A stretch of DNA of 5,916 nt, taken from NCBI GenBank assembly GCA_947177005.1, contig CAMWSZ010000207.1:1-5916 (forward strand), read 5' to 3'. This stretch comes from an uncultured Clostridia bacterium (GTDB lineage: Bacteria > Bacillota > Clostridia > Oscillospirales > Oscillospiraceae). Shown here one piece after another: positions 1-5,162 of this stretch. The translations under genes and the position numbers were made by a program. Numbering within the stretch: position 1 is the stretch's first letter; every line of letters begins with the position of its first letter. The notes under the pieces are model-generated. The model was not told the DNA's origin, searched no databases, and saw nothing but the letters and a program-made list of their open reading frames with translations.

Positions 1-661
1 CATACTGCGTATTTTCATAGCTGCCGTCTTTAGTTTTCCACTCCATGTACCGGTCCTCGCCGGAGGTGATCGTCCCAGCTTTGGATATGGTCAGATCGCT
101 CATCACACAAACGGCGTTATAGATGAACAGCGAAGGAATTTCGTGCATATAGTTCCTGAGCTGGCGGTAAGCGGCGGAGGCGTCCGTTTCCTCGCGGGAG
201 GGCGATTTCAACTCCACTACCACCAGCGGCAGGCCGTTGACAAAAAGAATCATATCGGGCCGCTTTTCGGAATTTTCAATAAACGTCCACTGGTTGGCTA
301 TTGTGAAGTCGTTGTTGGCAGGATTTTTGAAATCTACCAGATAGACCAGGGTGGAGCGTTCCTCGCCGTTTACAAAGTATTTCACCGGTACGCCGTTTTG
401 CAAATAATCCATAAACACTATGTTCTTTTGCAGCAGCATACCGCTTTCAAAGTTTTTGAGCTTGTAGACTGCATCGTTGATGGCGTCCATGGGCATGGCA
501 GGATTGATCCGCTGCAAGCAAGGTAGCAGGACGGCCTCGTACAACGCACTGTGGTAGTCCCGCTCTACGTCTGGGCCGTATATGTAGGTGTAGCCTAACT
601 GCTCCTGGAAAAGCTGGAGGACGGCGTTTTCGTAGTGGGATTCAGTGTAGTGGTGGAGCAT
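1..661 (-). CDS. hsdR: Type I restriction enzyme R subunit, N-terminal part (partial)
   Basis: HsdR is the motor and nuclease subunit of a type I restriction enzyme; it joins HsdM2S to translocate and cut unmethylated DNA. Only the first 220 codons lie in the window; the frame is open to the left edge. They cover the N-terminal PD-(D/E)xK nuclease domain: D136 in RPDMILF, then E150 and K152 in VVVELKSP, and a QxxxY element at Q167-Y171 (QLRNY). The D-to-E spacing of 14 and the ExK layout are what is expected for the HsdR family. The superfamily 2 helicase motor and C-terminal helical domain would lie outside. The ATG at 661 follows GGAGG (671-667) with a 5-nt spacer, and the stop of the embedded upstream gene is only 15 nt away, so the gene is probably translated from the hsd operon mRNA. 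Nothing in the visible part looks broken. Family call is secure; completeness of the gene cannot be judged. Confidence 0.94.
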   Translation of the reverse strand, partial: MLHHYTESHYENAVLQLFQEQLGYTYIYGPDVERDYHSALYEAVLLPCLQRINPAMPMDAINDAVYKLKNFESGMLLQKNIVFMDYLQNGVPVKYFVNGEERSTLVYLVDFKNPANNDFTIANQWTFIENSEKRPDMILFVNGLPLVVVELKSPSREETDASAAYRQLRNYMHEIPSLFIYNAVCVMSDLTISKAGTITSGEDRYMEWKTKDGSYENTQY

Positions 662-666
662 AGTTA

Positions 667-671
667 CCTCC
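667..671 (-). promoter_or_regulatory. Ribosome binding site of hsdR
   Basis: Perfect GGAGG on the minus strand, 5 nt before the ATG at 661. It lies in the 15-nt gap after the TAA (679-677) of the embedded gene and fixes the hsdR start. Confidence 0.85.
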
Positions 672-676
672 TACGA

Positions 677-1453
677 TTATTGTAATAAAAGCAGAAGTTT
701 CTGTTGTAACTCACCAGCATGTGAGTATTCAATGTATTCAACGCTCCCAAGGTCACTTATAGATGTAGTTTTTTTATCCTTTATTACAATGACTTCTTTG
801 CCTAAGCCATAAGCAAGCCCCAGTTCAAGCATTACGTTCGGATTTAATCCAGAGATATTTGCTATCACTCTACCACAGCTTTGAATTTCACGGCATATTT
901 TGCACATTATGTCCTTATTGCTAATTTCATTATCTGCTCTATAGTGTTCGATTGCGAGTTGATCTAAAATTAGCTTTATGCCATATTCATAGCTATCTCT
1001 ATAATCATCGCTAAAAGGCATAGCAACAAAGACTTTATTTTTCTTCTCAGGTGGACACAAGGGACAACCTTTTGCACCAGTTTTGAAACACACTCGCATT
1101 TGATGTGCCGGAATGGGAGTATCCTTGTTTTGCTCGGCCAGCACCTCGGAATCAACTCTATCTGCAAGTTCCTTAATTGATTGAGCAAATGCATGCGCTA
1201 TGTCAGTGCGAACGGTTTTATGAGTTGATGACAGCTCGTATTCTTGAACAGATTTTATAGAAAGGTTGGCACCAGTTAAACCGTTGTATTTTTTTACAAT
1301 TCGATTGTACTCATTCACCCATCCACGATAGGTATCAGCATAAATGTATCCCTCAGCAGATGCTCGATCTTCAATGTGCATGAGAATTTTTTTGTATAGT
1401 TGATTAAACTCATATGAAACAGCCCGATATCTTTGTAATGTAGTATATTCCAT
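677..1453 (-). CDS. Embedded nucleoside 2-deoxyribosyltransferase/TIR-like domain protein between hsdS and hsdR
   Basis: A 258-residue cytosolic protein without signal peptide or membrane segment. Residues 1-110 look mostly helical and match no family I recognise. A cysteine cluster follows: H117, C122, C130, C133 (GCPLCPP), possibly metal-binding. Residues 139-228 form an alternating beta/alpha domain starting KVFVAMPF, with RADNE (172-176), then VIANISGLNPNVMLELGLAYGLGKEVIVI (196-224, given in pieces: NPNVMLELG at 204-212). This order (xVFVAMPF, RAD, NPNVxxELGxAxxxGKxVIxI) is that of the nucleoside 2-deoxyribosyltransferase/TIR-like nucleotide-processing superfamily. E210 is at the place of the catalytic glutamate. 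Members cleave N-glycosidic bonds of nucleotides or NAD, and several act as defence effectors; that this one does so is inference. It starts with ATG at 1453 behind AGGAG (1465-1461), 35 nt after the hsdS stop, and ends 15 nt before hsdR. It is AT-rich (21 of 60 G/C at 901-960) unlike hsdM and hsdR, suggesting separate acquisition. Exact substrate unknown. Confidence 0.82.
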   Translation of the reverse strand: MEYTTLQRYRAVSYEFNQLYKKILMHIEDRASAEGYIYADTYRGWVNEYNRIVKKYNGLTGANLSIKSVQEYELSSTHKTVRTDIAHAFAQSIKELADRVDSEVLAEQNKDTPIPAHQMRVCFKTGAKGCPLCPPEKKNKVFVAMPFSDDYRDSYEYGIKLILDQLAIEHYRADNEISNKDIMCKICREIQSCGRVIANISGLNPNVMLELGLAYGLGKEVIVIKDKKTTSISDLGSVEYIEYSHAGELQQKLLLLLQ

Positions 1454-1460
1454 CTATTTT

Positions 1461-1465
1461 CTCCT
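1461..1465 (-). promoter_or_regulatory. Ribosome binding site of the embedded gene
   Basis: AGGAG on the minus strand, 7 nt before the ATG at 1453 (the following A could also pair). Its presence shows the embedded gene has its own efficient translation start and is not just translated by coupling to hsdS. Confidence 0.75.
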
Positions 1466-1488
1466 GTATAAATGATATATTTAGCGGT

Positions 1489-2676
1489 TTAGAGTTGGAT
1501 GTCGGACACGGACACATCAATCTCGCCGGACATAAGTTTGGGGAGAAGGGTATCTCGAAGTGCGCTTAGTTTTGTGTTCTCTAAGCAGTTATTGTAAATT
1601 GCATTGAGCAACGAATTTCCAGTTTTGCAGAATACATCAAGTTTTTCTTGTGGTAGTGAAACAACAAGTGAATCAAACAAAGAAACATAGAGGTTTTTCT
1701 GAACACTGCCTACTGCCATATCAGGAAATTCTCTCTGTTTACTTTTGAGAAATGCATAGATAAATGGTAGATAATTCTCATTATACGGAGCGATATTGAT
1801 AACTGCTCGATTGCCACACATATAATCCGCAATTATTCCAAGTCTTCCTATTGTTCCGGATTTGCTTATTACTATTGTTTTTGGCTTAAATAGGAGTGCA
1901 CTCTTCTTGGCACTCTCAAATCCAGCCTTGGTGAGTGTTCTACTTGTATTGATAATAAAAGATTCGTTAATATCTACTGCACGAAGCCACTTTATATTGC
2001 CATCAAAATATTCTTGGTGCGTTTGCGACGGATTTACATACCCTTCTTGAAAATTGCAAAGTGTTTTGAGTTCAACACTGTCAAAAGGAATATCTATAGT
2101 AGACAGGCATTCATAAAGCATAAATAGCTGCTGCTGTAAATTCGCGTTTATCTTCTGGTTCAGTTCGATTTTATCACTTATTGCATCTATAAATGACACG
2201 ATTTGAATTCGTTCTTGTTTGCTTGGAATAGGAACTTCCAAACTCTGAAGAAAGTCCAAGTCGAATTTTCCAGCACCAATACCTGTCACGCCAACTTTTG
2301 CCATAAGATATTTCCGCTGAGAAATAAGCCAATAAAAGATAAATTTGTTCTCAATCTCTGAACGAGAATTAATGCATTTTATGTCTTGGTTAAATGCAAC
2401 CTCTCGCTCTACTAATCCTACTGGAATACCATTAAATAAACCGCTACCGCGAATAAGTAATAATATACTTCCACGTGGAGCAAGTTTGCTACCCGCATTT
2501 AGCCCATCCTCAGAGATAAATAAATCGGAAGTTGTAATTCTCTCGCTTTTTAGCGTCTTTGCACTAATCCATGGAATGCTGCCTTCCCAATAATCAGATC
2601 TCTTTTTACTTGGTGTTCCACCTGATGTAAATTGTACCAATTCCCCTAAAGGACGAGTGGTCCATTTATACTTCAT
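1489..2676 (-). CDS. hsdS: Type I restriction-modification specificity subunit S
   Basis: HsdS recognises the bipartite DNA target and holds the two HsdM subunits; it is needed for both methylation and cleavage. The 395 residues show the full two-domain plan: target recognition domain 1 at about 5-148 (including GGTPSKKRSDYW at 19-30 and IPWIS at 34-38), a conserved helical spacer at about 149-190 (IPSKQERIQIVSFIDAISDK), target recognition domain 2 at about 198-340, and a second conserved helix at about 341-386 ending LRDTLLPKLMSGEI. The length is normal. I place the start at the ATG at 2676, 9 nt after GAGGG in the hsdM tail, overlapping hsdM by 11 nt; a TTG two codons earlier would be only 3 nt from that site. 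The distal end (32 of 60 G/C at 1501-1560) is GC-rich like hsdM, while the interior is AT-richer (25 of 60 at 1801-1860). This fits exchange of recognition domains between conserved ends. The target sequence cannot be read from the protein by eye. Confidence 0.95.
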   Translation of the reverse strand: MKYKWTTRPLGELVQFTSGGTPSKKRSDYWEGSIPWISAKTLKSERITTSDLFISEDGLNAGSKLAPRGSILLLIRGSGLFNGIPVGLVEREVAFNQDIKCINSRSEIENKFIFYWLISQRKYLMAKVGVTGIGAGKFDLDFLQSLEVPIPSKQERIQIVSFIDAISDKIELNQKINANLQQQLFMLYECLSTIDIPFDSVELKTLCNFQEGYVNPSQTHQEYFDGNIKWLRAVDINESFIINTSRTLTKAGFESAKKSALLFKPKTIVISKSGTIGRLGIIADYMCGNRAVINIAPYNENYLPFIYAFLKSKQREFPDMAVGSVQKNLYVSLFDSLVVSLPQEKLDVFCKTGNSLLNAIYNNCLENTKLSALRDTLLPKLMSGEIDVSVSDIQL

Positions 2677-4168
2677 ACCCAATCGCCCTCAGCCGCATCC
2701 TGATTTCATCCTCCAGGACATGGGATTTTGCAAACAGCTCGGACAATTCCGCCGTCAGCCGTCCCATTTTCTCCTCAAACGGCTCCCCGTCGTCCTCCTG
2801 CTCCTCAATGCCCACATACCGCCCAGGGGTGAGGATAAAGTCCTGTTTTTCGATCTCCTGCAAGGTTGCCGCAGCACAGAAGCCCTTGACCTCCTCCAGC
2901 GTGCCATCCACAAAGGCGTTGTAGGTATCCGCGATTTTCTGGATATCGTCATCGGTCAGCTCACGCAGTTTCCGCGTCACCATCGTTCCCATTTTCCGGG
3001 CATCAATAAACAGTGTTTTCCCCTTTTGCTTTTTATTCTTCGCGATGAACCAGAGCGAGACAGGAATTTGTGTGGTATAGAAAAGCTGCCCCGGCATGGC
3101 GATAATGCAGTCAACGAGATCAGCGTTGATGATATTTTTACGGATTTCCCCCTCTCCGCCGGACTGTGAGGACAGCGAACCATTCGCCAGTACCATCCCG
3201 ATTCGTCCCTGGGGGGCCAAGTGCCAGATCATGTGCTGAAGCCAAGCGAAGTTTGCGTTCCCGGCAGGCGGAATGCCGTAGGCCCAGCGCACGTCCTCCC
3301 GCAACTTGCCCGCGCCCCAGTTGGAGAGGTTGAACGGCGGATTTGCCATGATAAAGTCGGCCTTGAGCTGCGGGTGGCGGTCGTCAAAGAAGGTGTCGGC
3401 GCTGAACTTGCCCAGGTCCGCGTCAATGCCCCGGATGGCCAGATTCATCTGTGCCAGTTTCCAGGTAGTGGGGTTGGAGTCCTGGCCATAGACCGAAATG
3501 CGGTTAATGTTCCCGCTGTGGTTCTCGATGAATCGTGCAGACTGGACAAACATACCGCCGCTGCCGCAGCAGGGATCATAGACCCGCCCATTGAAGGGCT
3601 GGAGCACCTCCACCAGCGTTTTGACCACACATTCCGGTGTGAAAAACTCTCCGGCCAGCTTGCCCTCCTGCTCAGCGAACTTGCGCAGACAGTATTGATA
3701 GGCGTTCCCTAGAATGTCCTTGCTGCTTCCGTGCTCGACCATCTGGATGTTGGTGAATAGATCGACCACATCGCCCAGGCGGCGCTTGTCTAACTCCGGG
3801 CGGGCGAAGTTCTTGGGGAGGACATCTTTCAGCTTTTTGTTCTCTTTCTCAATGCTGCGCATGGCATCGTCGATTACTGTGCCAATCTCCGGCGTATGGG
3901 CAGCAGCGGAGATCGCGCTCCACCTGGCGTTCTCCGGCACGAAGAAAATGTTTTCGGAGATGTACTCGTCGATGTCCTCCTCAAAGCCGTCGCCCTCGGC
4001 CACCAGTTCATTGTACTTTGTCTCGAAGCGGTCAGAGATGTACTTTAAGAAAATCAGGCCAAGGACAACGGACTTGTACTCCGAAGCGTCCATATTGCCG
4101 CGCAGAACGCAGGCCGCGTCCCAGATTTGCTTTTCAAAGCCTGTATTGCTTGTATTTTTCTCAGCCAT
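2666..4168 (-). CDS. hsdM: Type I restriction-modification N6-adenine methyltransferase subunit M
   Basis: HsdM transfers a methyl group from S-adenosylmethionine to N6 of adenine in the target chosen by HsdS; two copies with one HsdS form the methylase. The protein has 500 residues, usual for the family. An N-terminal helical HsdM_N domain (about 10-140, with FEKQIWDAACVLRGNMDASE at 11-30) precedes the N6-MTase domain. The latter has GEFFTP at 173-178, motif I DPCCGSGG at 198-205 (methyl-donor binding) and motif IV NPPF at 276-279 (catalytic). The C-terminal region (about 440-490) is helical and should contact HsdS. The frame is open further upstream to 4231, but I chose the ATG at 4168: it has GGGGAG 8 nt before it, and a promoter -10 box at 4203-4208 lies upstream, so the earlier ATG codons (4231, 4204) fall in promoter DNA. 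First gene of the operon; GC-rich (36 of 60 at 3541-3600). All catalytic motifs are intact. Confidence 0.97.
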   Translation of the reverse strand: MAEKNTSNTGFEKQIWDAACVLRGNMDASEYKSVVLGLIFLKYISDRFETKYNELVAEGDGFEEDIDEYISENIFFVPENARWSAISAAAHTPEIGTVIDDAMRSIEKENKKLKDVLPKNFARPELDKRRLGDVVDLFTNIQMVEHGSSKDILGNAYQYCLRKFAEQEGKLAGEFFTPECVVKTLVEVLQPFNGRVYDPCCGSGGMFVQSARFIENHSGNINRISVYGQDSNPTTWKLAQMNLAIRGIDADLGKFSADTFFDDRHPQLKADFIMANPPFNLSNWGAGKLREDVRWAYGIPPAGNANFAWLQHMIWHLAPQGRIGMVLANGSLSSQSGGEGEIRKNIINADLVDCIIAMPGQLFYTTQIPVSLWFIAKNKKQKGKTLFIDARKMGTMVTRKLRELTDDDIQKIADTYNAFVDGTLEEVKGFCAAATLQEIEKQDFILTPGRYVGIEEQEDDGEPFEEKMGRLTAELSELFAKSHVLEDEIRMRLRAIGYEV

Positions 4169-4176
4169 CTTACTTT

Positions 4177-4182
4177 CTCCCC
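4177..4182 (-). promoter_or_regulatory. Ribosome binding site deciding the hsdM start
   Basis: GGGGAG on the minus strand, 8 nt before the ATG at 4168. No comparable site stands before the upstream in-frame ATG codons at 4204 and 4231. Confidence 0.75.
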
Positions 4183-4202
4183 TGGCACAATTTGGTTTTT
4201 TC

Positions 4203-4231
4203 ATTATACAATGAAAAGCGACAAAAAGCAA
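4203..4231 (-). promoter_or_regulatory. Promoter of the hsdM-hsdS-effector-hsdR operon
   Basis: Minus strand: TTGCTT at 4231-4226, a 17-nt spacer, and a perfect TATAAT at 4208-4203. Transcription would start near 4196, giving a leader of about 28 nt before the hsdM ATG at 4168. The -35 matches the sigma-A consensus at 3 of 6 positions. No palindromic operator overlaps it, so expression may be constitutive; read-through from the SLOG gene upstream is also possible because no clear terminator separates them (4232-4290). Confidence 0.72.
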
Positions 4232-4290
4232 CCGAATGTGTTGCCGTATTTTTCAAAAGAGGGATGCGTATTAGAAAACATCGGAAATCT

Positions 4291-4743
4291 TTACAGTTGT
4301 GGAAGCAGGGTAATCTTTATCCGGTTCTGTTTTTCGTATCTCTGGGCATACTCCACCAGCTTCCGCGCATTACTGGCCGGATGCCACGCATAGGCAATCA
4401 AATATTGACTGTGATCTACCATATAGCGGTTAGCACGGACAATAGCAAGGCGTTTGGGGACATTTTCCATTTCTGGAGGATAGAATGTAGCATCAAAACC
4501 GGACGGCGTCGGTGTAGGCCGATCGTATGGATGATACGGCAATAGCAAAGTAAGCGTCACCTCCGGGTGGCGCTTTTTTGCTGCCTTGACACATTGCGCC
4601 GCCAAAGTGTCAAAGCGTCCATATCCGCCTACTACAAAATCGGTCACGCCATATTCTGTGATGTGCCGTTCAATTTCAGCAGACAGTTCGGGCAACAGAC
4701 TATCGGGGGCTTCACGATGTCCAATAAAAAAGCAAGTTAGCAT
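4291..4743 (-). CDS. SLOG-fold protein, YpsA/DUF1273-like
   Basis: A 150-residue cytosolic protein resembling the small YpsA/DUF1273-type SLOG proteins (Rossmannoid, nucleotide- or nucleotide-sugar-binding) of Firmicutes. Visible signs are a first strand with FFIGHR at 5-10, a glycine loop GGYGRFDTLAA at 39-49, a strand TLTLLLPY (63-70), and RANRYMVDHSQYLIAY at 103-118, which ends in the next core strand. The biochemical activity is not known to me; the SLOG superfamily has been proposed to sense or process nucleotide-derived ligands, and it recurs in mobile elements and conflict systems. The ATG at 4743 follows GGAGA with 7 nt spacing. A TATAAT box at 4790-4785 and two palindromes upstream suggest control by the divergent XRE repressor. 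It is codirectional with hsdM, 122 nt upstream of it, but hsdM has its own promoter, so functional linkage with restriction is only inferred. Family call fairly sure, role unknown. Confidence 0.8.
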   Translation of the reverse strand: MLTCFFIGHREAPDSLLPELSAEIERHITEYGVTDFVVGGYGRFDTLAAQCVKAAKKRHPEVTLTLLLPYHPYDRPTPTPSGFDATFYPPEMENVPKRLAIVRANRYMVDHSQYLIAYAWHPASNARKLVEYAQRYEKQNRIKITLLPQL

Positions 4744-4762
4744 TTATGTTTCTCCTTTTCTG

Positions 4763-4782
4763 ATTTGCGATATATCGCAAAT
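4763..4782. promoter_or_regulatory. 20-bp perfect palindrome, candidate operator O1
   Basis: ATTTGCGATA is followed directly by its reverse complement. It begins 2 bp downstream of the SLOG -10 box (4785-4790) and so covers the expected start of transcription near 4778. Binding there would block the SLOG promoter. It would also form a 5'-leader hairpin in the SLOG mRNA, ending 6 nt before the ribosome binding site, so an RNA-level role cannot be excluded. Confidence 0.68.
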
Positions 4783-4784
4783 TC

Positions 4785-4790
4785 ATTATA
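4785..4790 (-). promoter_or_regulatory. -10 box of the SLOG gene
   Basis: Perfect TATAAT on the minus strand, about 42 nt before the ATG at 4743. No good -35 is found: the hexamer at 17-nt spacing (4808-4813) reads TATCCC and lies inside the second palindrome. A weak promoter, or one whose -35 region is replaced by protein contacts, would fit. Confidence 0.6.
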
Positions 4791-4806
4791 ACATACTTTT
4801 TGCGTT

Positions 4807-4820
4807 TGGGATATATCCCA
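4807..4820. promoter_or_regulatory. 14-bp perfect palindrome, candidate operator O2
   Basis: TGGGATATATCCCA, sharing the central GATATATC with O1. It overlaps the expected -35 region of the SLOG promoter and lies 61 bp before the XRE start codon, so one repressor could act on both divergent genes from here. Confidence 0.62.
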
Positions 4821-4824
4821 CACA

Positions 4825-4841
4825 GCAAATCGTTAATTTGC
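4825..4841. repeat. Inverted repeat GCAAAT-5-ATTTGC
   Basis: GCAAAT (4825-4830) and ATTTGC (4836-4841) are separated by CGTTA. The six-base arms are the same as the outer arms of the 20-bp palindrome at 4763-4782 but point the opposite way. It lies just before the weak -10-like TAAAAT (4843-4848) of the XRE gene and might be a lower-affinity autoregulatory site. Confidence 0.4.
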
Positions 4842-4842
4842 A

Positions 4843-4848
4843 TAAAAT
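4843..4848 (+). promoter_or_regulatory. Possible -10 box of the XRE gene
   Basis: TAAAAT matches TATAAT at 5 of 6 positions, 38 nt before the ATG at 4881. No -35 hexamer close to TTGACA is present at a suitable distance, so this is a weak call. Confidence 0.35.
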
Positions 4849-4880
4849 AACGGTATCACTATGGAAGGGGTGGTGCCCCA

Positions 4881-5123
4881 ATGAATGCAAAGACGGCTGT
4901 TGCACGTCGTATCCATGCGCTATGTTTGGAACGAAATATCGCGGTCAATGCGTTGGCAAACCAATGTGGTGTTGCACCTTCTACGATTTATAGTATGTTG
5001 AATACCAAAAGTAAGAATCCAGGTATCGTTTCTATCCAGAAAATTTGTGATGGGCTTGAAATCAGTGTCCGGGAATTTTTTGACGATCCCTTGTTTGAGA
5101 ATCTTGAACCAGAGATTAAATAG
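4881..5123 (+). CDS. Small XRE-family (Cro/C1-type) transcriptional regulator
   Basis: An 80-residue protein that is almost entirely one helix-turn-helix domain of the Cro/C1 (HTH_3) type: helix 1 around VARRIHALCLERN (7-19), then VNALANQCGV (22-31, helix 2 and turn), PSTIYSMLN (33-41, recognition helix), and IVSIQKICDGLEISVREFF (49-67), the typical closing helices. No ligand-binding or protease domain follows, so it should act as a simple dimeric repressor. It is divergent from the SLOG gene, with palindromic candidate operators between them, which suggests it controls that gene and perhaps itself. The ATG at 4881 follows AAGGGG (4865-4870) at 10 nt. A stem-loop terminator follows its TAG stop. 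It converges with the relaxase-like gene, separated by 14 nt. Confidence 0.87.
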   Translation: MNAKTAVARRIHALCLERNIAVNALANQCGVAPSTIYSMLNTKSKNPGIVSIQKICDGLEISVREFFDDPLFENLEPEIK

Positions 5124-5162
5124 CAGACTTAGGAACCTTACCGCTCCTGAGTCTGCTTTCTT
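5122..5162 (+). terminator. Stem-loop terminator shared by two convergent genes
   Basis: A 13-bp stem pairs 5122-5134 (AGCAGACTTAGGA) with 5145-5157 (one G-T pair), loop 5135-5144, followed by TTTCTT to 5162: a rho-independent terminator for the XRE gene. The stem begins inside the XRE stop codon (TAG 5121-5123). The other arm encodes the last residues of the minus-strand gene, whose TAA is in the loop at 5138-5140. On the minus strand the hairpin is followed by ATTTAAT, so termination in that direction is possible but weaker. Confidence 0.8.

Noticed and set aside
976..1194. Minus-strand open frame of 72 codons inside the embedded gene
   Set aside because: It is out of frame with the recognised deoxyribosyltransferase-like protein and has no family features.
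2677..2682. TTG at 2682 as the hsdS start
   Set aside because: It is too close (3 nt) to the GAGGG site; the ATG two codons later has better spacing and is the stronger initiation codon.
3714..4214. Long plus-strand open frames antisense to hsdM (also 2657-3169 and 3221-3712)
   Set aside because: They lie opposite a conserved, GC-rich methyltransferase gene, show no family features, and are explained by its codon pattern.
4169..4231. Upstream in-frame extension of hsdM to the ATG at 4231 or 4204
   Set aside because: These codons fall on or upstream of the promoter (-35 4226-4231, -10 4203-4208) and lack a ribosome binding site; the ATG at 4168 has GGGGAG at good distance and gives a normal HsdM N-terminus.
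4232..4290. Terminator between the SLOG gene and hsdM
   Set aside because: No convincing GC-rich stem followed by a T run on the minus strand; read-through into hsdM remains possible.
4867..4879. GGGG-TGGTG-CCCC hairpin over the XRE ribosome binding site
   Set aside because: Only a 4-bp stem; could occur by chance and no alternative structure was found to make it a switch.
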